A DNA stretch of 59,518 bases from Clostridiales bacterium. GTDB taxonomy: Bacteria; Bacillota; Clostridia; Lachnospirales; WQUN01. The stretch is from positions 1-59,518 of the forward strand of contig JAISGK010000105.1 of NCBI GenBank assembly GCA_031263155.1, read 5' to 3'. Of the stretch, positions 16,275 to 24,015 are shown one piece after another; the stretch's first letter is position 1; every line of letters begins with the position of its first letter. The notes under the pieces are model-generated. The model made no database searches. It saw only the letters and a program-made list of their open reading frames with translations, and had not been told where the DNA came from. A program made the translations under genes and the position numbers.

Positions 16275-17876
16275 ATGAAGCGCAAATATTTTTTCGGCAA
16301 TTTGATGCTGCTTTTGGAATTGATTTCGCTTGCGACAGTAGTCGCGCTCCTGGTGTTCGTGTACCAAAGGTTTATAGAGCTTGACGCTTTGGCGTTTTTA
16401 ATATTTCTTAACGCGTTTGTGATTGTAGCGCTATACTATATACTGCGCTGGCATTTCAAAGCAACCATACGACGAAGCGTGAGCGCCATGTCAACCGCGC
16501 TTGAAAACCTTTCCAATGATGATGCCGAATGGGCGAAAGGGGATCTCCTGCCGTTTTTTAACGCGCTGTCCGCGCTGATAGCTTCACTGCACAAAAAAGA
16601 CGCCACAAGGCAAGAAGTGCTCAATGTCGTTAACTCAGTCGCCATTAATATGGATTTTGAAAAGGTGTTGGAAGACCTTATGCCAAAGTTGATAGGCGTT
16701 ACTGGTTCCAATTGCTGCGCCTTTTACAGCCTTAACAGCCAAACAAATAAATTGGAAATAAAACAGTCGGTTGGATTTTCAAAAAATATATATTCGGAGT
16801 TTGACCTTAACCTCGGCGAAGGGCTTATTGGCGAAGCGGCTATGAAAAATCAAACCACCGTTAAAATAGACATTCCCGACGATACTGCTTACATGATTCG
16901 CACCTTTTTAGGAAAACTGAAGCCGCGCAATATGCTCATAACCCCGATATACTATCACGATCAAATGACAGGGGTTATGGTGTTTGCCAGTTTGCATGAG
17001 TATACGCCCGAAGAGCTCGAAATGGTTGAAATGATAAAGTATTACGTTGGTGTGGCTGTGGCGAACGGTATGACCTACGAAAAAACAAAAAGGCTATCTA
17101 ACGAGCTGAAATTTCAAAACAAGCTGATACAGAACCTCAATGACGAGTTGGAAAAAAAAGTGGAGGATCGATCATTATTTCTTAACGATATCCTTAATAG
17201 TATCAAAGACTACGCTATATACTCCATTAGCAAAAACGGCATAATACTCACGTGGAACTATGGTTCGGAGAACCTGATGGGGTTTAAATCCGAAGAGGTA
17301 ATAGGTAAAAATATAGAGGAATTTTACGATCCCGATAGGCGCGAGTCTGTGCGCCGGCGCATACAGATAGTGCTAAATGAAGGAAAATATTACGAGAACG
17401 CGTGGAGGTTGCGCCGCGATGGTACAAAGTTTTATTACGAAACGCACATGTTTTGTATGTACAACGATAAAAATGAAATAATAGGCATTACCAACATTAC
17501 CAAAGATATAACGAACCTTAAGAGCGTTGAAAGCGCGCTGTGGTTTGAAAAAGAGGTAAGCATGAGAATATTGGAAAGCAGCTCGCGCGCGCTGCTGTTT
17601 GCCGATGACAACGGCGTGATACTGCTTGCTAACCACAACGCCGAAACGTTGCTGGAGCAAGAATTTTTAACGGGTCGCGCGTTGCACGAATTCTTTGACG
17701 ACAGCGGCACAGTGGAGGAACAATTGCGCGACACGGCGCGCAAGTCGTACTATAACGAGATCTCATGCAAATTGCGTGAAGAGAACGACGTCATACAGTT
17801 GCGCATTAGCGTTATGGACGACGATGAGCACAATGAGAAGCGTCTGTTTATAACGCTAAAGAAAGCCGAATTTTGA
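16275..17876 (+). CDS. Membrane sensor protein with GAF and two PAS domains, no output domain
   Basis: A 533-residue protein. Two membrane segments near residues 8-28 and 36-56 are followed by a helical linker, a GAF domain (about 100-255, with LNLGEGLIGEAAMKNQTTV and NMLITPIYYHDQMTGVMVFAS), a coiled coil, and a PAS domain (about 295-415, ILTWNYGSENLMGFKSEEVIGKNIEEFY then RRDGTKFYYETHMF and ITKDITNLK). A second PAS-like domain is at about 425-533. No histidine kinase, GGDEF, EAL, HD or methyl-accepting domain follows, so output must come from a partner; the HD-GYP protein upstream is a candidate (inference). ATG at 16275 follows GGGAGGG. Confidence 0.8.
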   Translation: MKRKYFFGNLMLLLELISLATVVALLVFVYQRFIELDALAFLIFLNAFVIVALYYILRWHFKATIRRSVSAMSTALENLSNDDAEWAKGDLLPFFNALSALIASLHKKDATRQEVLNVVNSVAINMDFEKVLEDLMPKLIGVTGSNCCAFYSLNSQTNKLEIKQSVGFSKNIYSEFDLNLGEGLIGEAAMKNQTTVKIDIPDDTAYMIRTFLGKLKPRNMLITPIYYHDQMTGVMVFASLHEYTPEELEMVEMIKYYVGVAVANGMTYEKTKRLSNELKFQNKLIQNLNDELEKKVEDRSLFLNDILNSIKDYAIYSISKNGIILTWNYGSENLMGFKSEEVIGKNIEEFYDPDRRESVRRRIQIVLNEGKYYENAWRLRRDGTKFYYETHMFCMYNDKNEIIGITNITKDITNLKSVESALWFEKEVSMRILESSSRALLFADDNGVILLANHNAETLLEQEFLTGRALHEFFDDSGTVEEQLRDTARKSYYNEISCKLREENDVIQLRISVMDDDEHNEKRLFITLKKAEF

Positions 17877-18005
17877 GAGCTGAATTGTAAAACTTTAAAA
17901 GCGTACACCAACCGAGCATACAAGCGTCCCGTTGATTTGCTACAGGGAATGTTTGTTGCTGACTTGGCATACGCCTTTTGTGTTTTGTATTGGAAAAATA
18001 AAAGG

Positions 18006-18032
18006 TTGAAAAAAATTCGTTATTGCTATAAT
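18006..18032 (+). promoter_or_regulatory. Possible promoter of rsmD-coaD operon
   Basis: TTGAAA (18006-18011), 15-base spacer, TATAAT (18027-18032), 35 bases before the rsmD start. Confidence 0.5.
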
Positions 18033-18066
18033 ATAAACTGACAAACGATCTGGGATGGGGAGATCT

Positions 18067-18612
18067 ATGCGAGTGATTGCCGGCGCGGCGAGGGGTATTG
18101 CGCTTAATTCTCCAAAGGATACACGTATGCGCCCGACATCTGGCAGAGTGCGCGAAAGCCTGTTTAACATTTTGGCGCCCTCAATAAATGACGCGACGTT
18201 TTTGGATTTGTTTGCGGGTACGGGGGCCGTGGGTATTGAGGCGTTGTCTCGCGGGGCGGTCAGCGCCGTGTTTGTAGACCGTGACAGCACACGCCTGATA
18301 AAAGCCAACCTCGCCAGGGCGCGTTTGCAGACCAACGCGATTGTGATGATGGCTGATTTTTCCGCCGCGTTGGAGAAGTGCAAAAAATATTACACATCGT
18401 TCAACATCATCTATATCGATCCGCCTTATTATCAAAACCTCGCGAGCAAATCACTCGAACTTATTGCGGGGTATGACTTATTAAATAAAAACGGTATTGT
18501 TATAATAGAAATGGCCAGGGATGAAGACTTGCCCGCCGCGCGTGGGTTCACGGCTTATGATGCGCGCGGCTATGGTAAATCAAAACTTATATTTTACAAA
18601 AGAGGCGATTAA
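18067..18612 (+). CDS. rsmD: 16S rRNA (guanine966-N2)-methyltransferase RsmD
   Basis: A 181-residue class I SAM methyltransferase that modifies G966 of 16S rRNA in the small subunit. Visible are RVIAGAARGIALNSP at the N-terminus, TRMRPTSGRVRESLFNIL, the SAM-binding FLDLFAGTGAVGIEALSRGA and the catalytic IIYIDPPYY (the N2-guanine DPPY motif). ATG at 18067 is favoured over the ATG four codons upstream because GGGGAG is correctly spaced. It is followed immediately by coaD, the usual Firmicute order. Confidence 0.94.
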   Translation: MRVIAGAARGIALNSPKDTRMRPTSGRVRESLFNILAPSINDATFLDLFAGTGAVGIEALSRGAVSAVFVDRDSTRLIKANLARARLQTNAIVMMADFSAALEKCKKYYTSFNIIYIDPPYYQNLASKSLELIAGYDLLNKNGIVIIEMARDEDLPAARGFTAYDARGYGKSKLIFYKRGD

Positions 18613-18613
18613 T

Positions 18614-19093
18614 TTGACTGCCATTTTTTCCGGATCGTTCGACCCTGTTACCATTGGGCACATAGATATTATTAGAAGATTTTTCGAGATTTGGCCGCAA
18701 GAGAGGCTAATTGTAGCCGTGTCAGAAAATCCGGGCAAATCAGGTTTCTTTCTGATCGAGCAGCGTCTGGAGCAGGTTGCCAGGGCGGTTAAAGAATTTC
18801 CGCGCGCGACAGTGGAACGGGCGCAAGGGTTAATCGCGCAATTTGCCAAAACTCATAACGCCTCATTCATCATTCGCGGTATTCGCGACGATGCCGATGC
18901 CCATATGGAGCTTGCTCACGCGAGGCACAATCGCATTTTATCGGGCATAGAAACAGTTTTTATACCGTCTTCACCGGAGCACAGCATAGTAAGCTCTACA
19001 GCCGTGCGCAATATTGCCGTTGCCGGCGGCGACGCGAGTTGGATGTTGCCCGAATGTGTGCGATGTGATATTGTGTTAAGCAAACAAAGATAA
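18614..19093 (+). CDS. coaD: Phosphopantetheine adenylyltransferase (PPAT)
   Basis: A 159-residue enzyme for the fourth step of coenzyme A synthesis, joining ATP and 4'-phosphopantetheine to give dephospho-CoA. Signatures: FSGSFDPVTIGHIDII (the T/HxGH nucleotidyltransferase motif), GLIAQFAKTHNASFIIRGIRDDAD, and SPEHSIVSSTAVR (ISSTxxR). The TTG at 18614 is the likely start: it gives the family length, lies one base after the rsmD stop, and AAGAGGCG is upstream. An in-frame ATG inside rsmD would add 31 residues with no homology. Confidence 0.94.
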   Translation: MTAIFSGSFDPVTIGHIDIIRRFFEIWPQERLIVAVSENPGKSGFFLIEQRLEQVARAVKEFPRATVERAQGLIAQFAKTHNASFIIRGIRDDADAHMELAHARHNRILSGIETVFIPSSPEHSIVSSTAVRNIAVAGGDASWMLPECVRCDIVLSKQR

Positions 19094-19108
19094 GCGGGGT
19101 GATAAACA

Positions 19109-19615
19109 ATGGAATCTTTACTTGACTATTTGGATATGCTGGAGGATTTGCTGGATAACAGCAAAGCGATGCCGTTTTCAAATAAAATTTCTGTTGATAA
19201 AGAACGCATTTTTGATATTATTAAAGACATAAGGCTTAATCTTCCTAATGAGATACGCCAGGCGCAGCGCGTGATAGAGGAGCACGACAGATATGTTACC
19301 GAAGCCAAACGTGAAGCCGCCAATATTGTCAAAGAGGCGGAAACCACGGCGCGTCAAATGACCAGCAGCCACGAGATATATAAGTCCGCCACGGAACAGG
19401 CCGCCGAGGTGATAGATGAGACCAATAAAAAAGCGCGGGATATGCGCCTTAACGCTATGGATTACGCTGATGAAATATTGGCCAAGACAGAGCAGATCAT
19501 TCACGCGGTGCAGGACAATTTGCACGAGCAACACGAGAGTATGGCGTTGCATCTGTCCGAAACAATGGAGATATTGTATACTAATCGGCAGGAATTGCGC
19601 GGTGGCAAGAATTAA
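19109..19615 (+). CDS. Coiled-coil protein (DivIVA-like 'ATPase' downstream of coaD)
   Basis: A 168-residue, highly charged helical protein predicted as one long coiled coil, with no membrane segment or enzyme motif. The N-terminus (ESLLDYLDMLEDLLDNSKAMPFSNKISVDKERIFDIIKDIRLNLP) is that of a Firmicute family regularly found after rsmD-coaD and often labelled ATPase or DivIVA-like; no nucleotide-binding motif is seen here. A role in cell division or envelope organisation is inference from the resemblance. It starts 15 bases after coaD and ends at a terminator, completing a three-gene operon. Confidence 0.8.
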   Translation: MESLLDYLDMLEDLLDNSKAMPFSNKISVDKERIFDIIKDIRLNLPNEIRQAQRVIEEHDRYVTEAKREAANIVKEAETTARQMTSSHEIYKSATEQAAEVIDETNKKARDMRLNAMDYADEILAKTEQIIHAVQDNLHEQHESMALHLSETMEILYTNRQELRGGKN

Positions 19616-19634
19616 TAAAATTCAGGAATCATAC

Positions 19635-19676
19635 AAGGCTGTTGCCATCACTTAAGTGATCAGCAACAGCCTTTTT
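19635..19676 (+). terminator. Terminator of rsmD-coaD operon (repeated sequence type)
   Basis: Outer stem AAGGCTGTTGC (19635-19645) with GCAACAGCCTT (19663-19673) then TTTTT; the loop contains the perfect palindrome ATCACTTAAGTGAT. Nearly the same sequence forms the terminator at 23963-24002, so it belongs to a dispersed family. Confidence 0.85.
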
Positions 19677-19767
19677 GACGCTGGTTATCGGGCGGTTGTC
19701 GGATGCGGGCGCGCACTGCGCGCCCGCTACGAAGGCAAAACCCTTTTATGAAAACGCACGTTTAGAG
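19676..19767. repeat. MITE-like palindromic repeat, copy 4 (inverted)
   Basis: In reverse orientation it matches the left half of copy 3: TATCTCTAAACGTGCG, then TTCGTAGCGGGCGCGCAGTG, then CCGCCCGATAACCAGC. Its terminal repeat provides the TAA stop codon of the gene at 19762-20715, so insertion set that gene's 3' end. Confidence 0.75.
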
Positions 19768-20715
19768 ATATTTATAATGCTCTTGCTCTTGTTTAGAAAT
19801 GTTAGCCTGCAAAGTTTTTACATAGAATTGCGTATCTACCTTATCCCATAAGTCTTTCGGGAATTTATTATGGATGGAAGGTGTGTATCTATCGCCAACA
19901 TCAGGCTCCCAATACTCCGTTAATTGGTAGTTACCGTCACTATCTTTTTTGAATGAAATTGCGACGGGTACGTTTGAACCACCGACTTCTTCTATTTTAT
20001 CGCCTGTTTTCTTGAATTCTTTGTATAGAGTCATTGCGTAGACTGTTATATTGCTTCCGTTTTGTACGGTTTTTAGCGTTATATGAGCCTGAGCGACGAA
20101 ATCCGCAGTGCCGCTATATAACCCTTTATTATTTGCTATAATGGCGTCGGCGTCGGCTTTATCAAGGGCGTCAACAGTTTGGCTTTCCACATAGCCTTTT
20201 GTCGAATCAATCGAAATAGTATTTTTCGTATCATCCCATCCGATGCCAATATCCAACACTATGCCTATGTCCCTAAGTTTAAAGTAATTGTAGTCGTCAA
20301 TGTTATAGGCTTCTATGGGGGTTTGGCTTGTAAAAGTGACTCCAGTAGAAGTAACGCCCGTCACAAATATTGCTTGCTCCGAAAGCGTTGCCGATTTTGC
20401 GGCGGAACCTTTTGTACCCATTTCATCGCCGGTTGGAACATAAGGTGTGCCTGGCTTCAATGTCATAGCGTTCTTGGCGGCATCCCAATCAATGGCGAAT
20501 TGTTTTGCCGATCCGTTAAGAACATACGCGATATCGCGCAGCTTGAAATAATTGAAATCATTAATGTTATACGATTCAAACGTTTTAGACTTTCCATCAA
20601 CTAGAACCGCCGAACTTGTTGGTTTTGCTGATAACGCGCCAAATACCTGCGCCACTGGGAGCATGGCTAATGCCATAACAGCAACCAGCGCTAATTGTGT
20701 GAATCTGATTTTCAT
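19762..20715 (-). CDS. Secreted protein with two copper-amine-oxidase-type stalk domains
   Basis: A 317-residue protein with a signal peptide (LALVAVMALAMLPVAQVFGA). Two repeats of the copper amine oxidase N-terminal (stalk) domain follow: YNINDFNYFKLRDIAYVL..IDWDAAKNAMTL and YNIDDYNYFKLRDIGIVLDIGIGWDDTKNTISI, near residues 48-88 and 135-172. The C-terminal half (NYQLTEYWEPDVGDRYTPSIHNKFPKDLWDKV) resembles the tail of clostridial BlaR1/M56-associated proteins. These stalks are thought to bind cell wall or mediate protein contacts. It is the last gene of the ECF-sigma block. Its stop codon is supplied by a repeat element. Confidence 0.78.
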   Translation of the reverse strand: MKIRFTQLALVAVMALAMLPVAQVFGALSAKPTSSAVLVDGKSKTFESYNINDFNYFKLRDIAYVLNGSAKQFAIDWDAAKNAMTLKPGTPYVPTGDEMGTKGSAAKSATLSEQAIFVTGVTSTGVTFTSQTPIEAYNIDDYNYFKLRDIGIVLDIGIGWDDTKNTISIDSTKGYVESQTVDALDKADADAIIANNKGLYSGTADFVAQAHITLKTVQNGSNITVYAMTLYKEFKKTGDKIEEVGGSNVPVAISFKKDSDGNYQLTEYWEPDVGDRYTPSIHNKFPKDLWDKVDTQFYVKTLQANISKQEQEHYKYL

Positions 20716-20744
20716 GATTTAAAATCTCCTCTTTATTAAGTATT

Positions 20745-21896
20745 TTAATCGTCGACGTAGTTTGTAGAGAAAAAGAAGCGATAATCATAGTTCGCAAATT
20801 CAGGAGTTGAAAAACTTGCATTTTCGCGATTTGTATTATGCGCGTTATACAGCATTGTAACTGTGTCATTTGCAACAATGAACGCAACATGAGAGTAACC
20901 AGTTTTCCAAAGAATAAAACCGCCGGCAGCGGCCTGTGATCTTAAAACCTCATCAAAATACTGCTTCCCAGATGTGCCTAGATAGTTGGTCATATACCTC
21001 CATAACCCTGCATTATTGGGTTGAGTATTTTTTCCTGTATTGACCCACGAAACAGTCCATGTGCTTAGTGTAGATTTCCATAAATTATCCATTGGTATGC
21101 CGCCTGCATTAATGCATTGGGAAACATAATTAGCGCAATCTCCGCCGTTTGGATTTTGGTTGGGGAAAGCCGGATTATAATTTTGCCAATAGGTATACGC
21201 ATATGTACGCGCTGTTAACCTATGGTAGACAGGCAAAGTTACAGCAGCCTTTGCAATGGGCTCCGCTGTTTTTTCCGCAATGGATGCCGACAGTTTGTCT
21301 GTGGCGCTTCGTATCATAACCGCTTCTGTATCAGGAATAAAATCTTCCTTTGGGAAATAATCCACCCCATAATACACTTCCAGAGAAGTGTCGTCAACTA
21401 CAAGGCTGGCAGCATCAAAAGACATTCTAAACCTGTCTGTACAGTTTTGTTTCACGCCGATATATTGTTGTAATTCTGATTGCTGGAAAGCTATTTCATT
21501 GTTGACTAATGCCGAAGCCTGGACTAGCTGGTTAGGGCTTAAATTCGCAAATACAGTGTTTGCTTGGCTCTCGCTATTGCTTAAGCTATTCTGGACATTG
21601 GCAACAGCCTTCATATATGGCAATTCAGACACAGATTGAACTTTAAGAGTTTTTGTAAACTCAACATCGGCTTCAGCAGTAACCGTGGCGCCATTGTTTA
21701 CTGTATGGAAGATTGTAGCGTTCCAGTCATCAATTGTGTAATACTCACTGTAGCTGTCAACCACGAAATCATAAAGATAATCAGATACAACCTGCCGCGT
21801 ATGATTGTCTGCTTTTGATATATCGACCACAATTACGGCGATACTTGACATGATTAATGCTACGATAAAAAACATTGCGAGTAACTTTGTTTTCAT
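20745..21896 (-). CDS. Secreted amidase-domain protein (Amidase_6 type)
   Basis: A 383-residue exported protein. The N-terminal hydrophobic segment (LLAMFFIVALIMSSIAVIVV) is a signal or anchor. Residues about 30-210 are an uncharacterised helical/beta region. The C-terminal 150 residues carry the putative amidase fold: NPNGGDCANYVSQCINAGGIPM with the catalytic Cys, later a SHVAFIV His, and YNAHNTNRENASF. The family is predicted to cut peptidoglycan or peptide amide bonds; biochemical data are scarce. AAGGGGGAT precedes the ATG. Upstream lies a promoter/leader that is nearly duplicated before the gene at 22140-22595. Confidence 0.82.
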   Translation of the reverse strand: MKTKLLAMFFIVALIMSSIAVIVVDISKADNHTRQVVSDYLYDFVVDSYSEYYTIDDWNATIFHTVNNGATVTAEADVEFTKTLKVQSVSELPYMKAVANVQNSLSNSESQANTVFANLSPNQLVQASALVNNEIAFQQSELQQYIGVKQNCTDRFRMSFDAASLVVDDTSLEVYYGVDYFPKEDFIPDTEAVMIRSATDKLSASIAEKTAEPIAKAAVTLPVYHRLTARTYAYTYWQNYNPAFPNQNPNGGDCANYVSQCINAGGIPMDNLWKSTLSTWTVSWVNTGKNTQPNNAGLWRYMTNYLGTSGKQYFDEVLRSQAAAGGFILWKTGYSHVAFIVANDTVTMLYNAHNTNRENASFSTPEFANYDYRFFFSTNYVDD

Positions 21897-21957
21897 TGTT
21901 AAATCCCCCTTGGTTTTATTTTGACGCCTACGCGTCGCGGTTGAATCGTCTTTTTAC

Positions 21958-21993
21958 TTAGCTGGCTAAGCGCCAGCTATTATGTACAATCAT
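21958..21993 (-). CDS. Possible 11-residue leader peptide upstream of the amidase gene
   Basis: ATG at 21993 opens a short frame (MIVHNSWRLAS, stop at 21958) with AAGGGGATGG four bases before it. The last codons form a hairpin, AGCTGGC (21960-21966) with GCCAGCT (21972-21978). The position corresponds to the true start codon of the gene at 22140-22595 in the duplicated leader, so it may be a regulatory leader or a relic of the copied 5' end. Confidence 0.3.
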   Translation of the reverse strand: MIVHNSWRLAS

Positions 21994-21997
21994 AAAA

Positions 21998-22073
21998 CCA
22001 TCCCCTTATTTTGTTATGGTAGAGAATTTTTTTATCTCTACATATATAACAATTAAGGGGATGGCTGTGTAAC
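21998..22073 (-). promoter_or_regulatory. Shared promoter/leader module, copy 1 (amidase gene)
   Basis: Read on the minus strand the order is TGTTACA, CC, AATTGTT, ATATATGTAGAGA, a TCTCTA arm, and AAGGGGATGG followed by an ATG. The same order and spacing occurs at 22598-22673. Outer arms CCATCCCCTTA and TAAGGGGATGG can pair. Because an ECF sigma factor is encoded just upstream, the TGTTACA element is a candidate recognition site (inference). Confidence 0.55.
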
Positions 22074-22139
22074 ATATTTTTGAATTATTTGTGTTACAAG
22101 TATCGACATTTATTTTAGAATGTCGAGAATAACGTCAAA

Positions 22140-22595
22140 TTAATTTGCATATACGATTGTGCTGCATGACGCAGTTTCGCTAGTCCCATTTCTGTAAACT
22201 GTCCCAGTTAGCGTTAATTTATAAGTATAGCCTCTGGAAACATAATAAGTTTGAGAAAAAATTAATAAATCGCTATTTGTACTTAAATCATTCCATGATG
22301 CAACCGTCGTATACGTATTATCTATGTTCTGACGTTTAAGTGTAGCGTATGCTGTTATTTGAGTCGTTCCCGGATGTCCAATTACCTCTCCAGAAAGAGT
22401 GCCTTTTCCATTGCTAAAAGATAAGCAAGTAATAATACTAGCGATATTCGTCCACCTTAACTGAACAGGCTCACTCAATTTTGATGAATCTTGTCGTGTG
22501 GATTGTGCGTTTACTGAAAAACACATGCCAGTGATTAACACTGAAAATAAAAGCAGAGCCACGCCTTTTCTTATTGCTTTTTGTAACATGTTCAT
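22140..22595 (-). CDS. Small secreted beta-rich protein (DUF6147-like)
   Basis: A 151-residue protein with a signal peptide (MLQKAIRKGVALLLFSVLITGMCFSVNAQ) and a mature domain of about 120 residues rich in Ser, Thr and beta strands: a SIITCLSFSNGKGTLSGEV start, ITAYATLKRQ, a WNDLS segment and a closing YVSRGYTYKLTLTGTVY..GTSETASCS. This layout resembles the clostridial family DUF6147 of small secreted proteins with no known function. It follows the ECF sigma/anti-sigma pair on the same strand and has the shared promoter/leader, so it is a likely target of that sigma factor. Confidence 0.7.
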   Translation of the reverse strand: MNMLQKAIRKGVALLLFSVLITGMCFSVNAQSTRQDSSKLSEPVQLRWTNIASIITCLSFSNGKGTLSGEVIGHPGTTQITAYATLKRQNIDNTYTTVASWNDLSTNSDLLIFSQTYYVSRGYTYKLTLTGTVYRNGTSETASCSTIVYAN

Positions 22596-22597
22596 TT

Positions 22598-22673
22598 GAC
22601 CATCCCCTTCATTTTTTATAGAGATTCATTACCTCTCTATTATATAAACAATTTGGAGACCGGTCTTGTAACA
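22598..22673 (-). promoter_or_regulatory. Shared promoter/leader module, copy 2 (DUF6147-like gene)
   Basis: On the minus strand: TGTTACA, AGACCGGTCT (a palindrome), AAATTGTTTATATAATAGAGA, TCTCTA, then AAGGGGATGG and the ATG of the gene at 22595. It aligns with the module at 21998-22073 over its whole length. Confidence 0.55.
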
Positions 22674-22683
22674 CGTTTTTGCC

Positions 22684-23400
22684 TTAATCCTTCGAAATAT
22701 TTTCAGCAATCTTGATTAATTCTTCTGTACGAATATTAGAAACAAGTTCGAACGCAACATCGTCAAAAGTCCATATGAGCATGCTGTCTTCCTTATCATT
22801 TTTACTTTCAAATAAATATGCTTCGCTGTTAACGATTTTTATTATTGATGCATCCTTTCTTTCGTTATCTGTAGATAAGCTTGATCCTTCCGCTAAAACT
22901 TCTGTTAAAACGATATTCTCATTTCCATTAACATAAACAATGACTCGCATACTGTCATCAGAAGTAATATCTTTTAGAATAAAACCTTCAGGGATATAAT
23001 TTATTGAGAATTTATCGAATTTAAGCGATAGATCACTTTGGCCAAACTTAAAAGATGAATGGTCATCTTGCCATTTTATAAATGCGTTAAAAATATAGGT
23101 TCTTGAGGCGTCAACGCTTAACAGGACTGCCGAAGTTAAAATTAGCAAAATCAATAAACAGGCTGTAATTTTTGATGCCATAACAAAAACACTCTTAGCT
23201 TTTTGTATATTCTCGGCCTTCGAGATCATGCGCCTTATTCTTTTGTCCATTTCGGGCGAAGGTCTGTATATCTTATCTAATTCTTCGCAACTTGTCATAG
23301 CGTCCATTTCTTGTCGGAAGGCGTCCTCCGCCGCGGCCTCGATCAAGAGATTAATGATTTTTTCACTTCTGCTTTTCACGAACCGCACCATCCATTTCAT
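22684..23400 (-). CDS. Membrane anti-sigma factor (DUF4367-like)
   Basis: A 238-residue single-pass membrane protein. The N-terminal cytoplasmic part (about 70 residues, SEKIINLLIEAAAEDAF..YRPSPEMDKRIRRMI) fits the sigma-binding region of clostridial anti-sigma factors. A membrane segment lies near residues 75-98 (ITACLLILLILTSAVLLSV), and the outer domain (YIPEGFILKDITSD...LTEVLAEG...DVAFELVSN) has the DUF4367 pattern. It overlaps the 3' end of the sigma-factor gene by 38 bases, the usual coupling of such pairs. It presumably holds the sigma factor at the membrane until an envelope signal arrives. The start is uncertain: ATG 23400 is used, GTG 23379 is possible. Confidence 0.8.
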   Translation of the reverse strand: MKWMVRFVKSRSEKIINLLIEAAAEDAFRQEMDAMTSCEELDKIYRPSPEMDKRIRRMISKAENIQKAKSVFVMASKITACLLILLILTSAVLLSVDASRTYIFNAFIKWQDDHSSFKFGQSDLSLKFDKFSINYIPEGFILKDITSDDSMRVIVYVNGNENIVLTEVLAEGSSLSTDNERKDASIIKIVNSEAYLFESKNDKEDSMLIWTFDDVAFELVSNIRTEELIKIAENISKD

Positions 23401-23905
23401 CAAGAATTTGCTTAATGGCCTTTTTTGCTCGGGATAGCCTCATTTTGACTACATTATAGTCCAAATTTAATAATTTTGCTATTTTTTTGTTGTCAAAACC
23501 ATTCACTGTCGATAAGTATAGGACATTCGACATTGAATCTGGCAGGGAGCGTATTGCCTTAATTATCGTATGGTAGTTTTCTTCGCTTATAAAATTATCT
23601 AAGGGTGAGGCTTCATTGTCCATTATTTCATCCTCTAAGCAGTCTTCATGGTTCTCTGACAGGTGTTTTTGCTTTTTAAGTAGATTAAGAGAGGTGTTTT
23701 TAACTATAATCACGATATAACCCCTGGTTTTATAACTGGAAATGTCTGTTATTTTGTCAATATTTTTAATTAGTTTTAATATTGATTCTGAAACGGCATC
23801 TTCAGCGGATTGTTTGTTTGGTAAAATTGAGGCGGCGGTTGAAATCATTGTACTGTAATATTTCTTATATATATCGGAAACTTTGTCGAAATCTGTTTTA
23901 AGCAC
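23363..23905 (-). CDS. RNA polymerase ECF-type sigma factor
   Basis: A 180-residue sigma-70 family protein with only region 2 (YKKYYSTMISTAASILPNKQSAEDAVSESILKLIKNIDK, about residues 13-55, plus the promoter-melting part) and region 4 (IRSLPDSMSNVLYLSTVNGFDNKKIAKLLNLDYNVVKMRLSRAKKAIKQIL, about 115-170, a helix-turn-helix). GTG start with AGAAGGGG upstream. With the overlapping membrane anti-sigma gene it forms an envelope-signalling pair. The two downstream secreted-protein genes with a shared promoter module are candidate targets. Base composition of this block is visibly more AT-rich than its neighbours. Confidence 0.9.
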   Translation of the reverse strand: MLKTDFDKVSDIYKKYYSTMISTAASILPNKQSAEDAVSESILKLIKNIDKITDISSYKTRGYIVIIVKNTSLNLLKKQKHLSENHEDCLEDEIMDNEASPLDNFISEENYHTIIKAIRSLPDSMSNVLYLSTVNGFDNKKIAKLLNLDYNVVKMRLSRAKKAIKQILDEMDGAVREKQK

Positions 23906-23962
23906 ATTTGTTCACCCCTTCTCACCCTAACGCTCCAATGCCTGCCCCGCAAGAAATGTCAA

Positions 23963-24002
23963 AGAGGCTGTTGCCATCACATAAGTGATCCAACAGCCTC
24001 TT
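23963..24002 (-). terminator. Terminator of serC-serA-DUF1015 operon (repeated sequence type)
   Basis: Stem AGAGGCTGTTG (23963-23973) with CAACAGCCTCTT (23991-24002) around CCATCACATAAGTGAT. It shares most of its sequence, including the loop palindrome, with the terminator at 19635. It lies 14 bases beyond the DUF1015 stop codon. Confidence 0.8.
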
Positions 24003-24015
24003 GTCATGCGCCATA

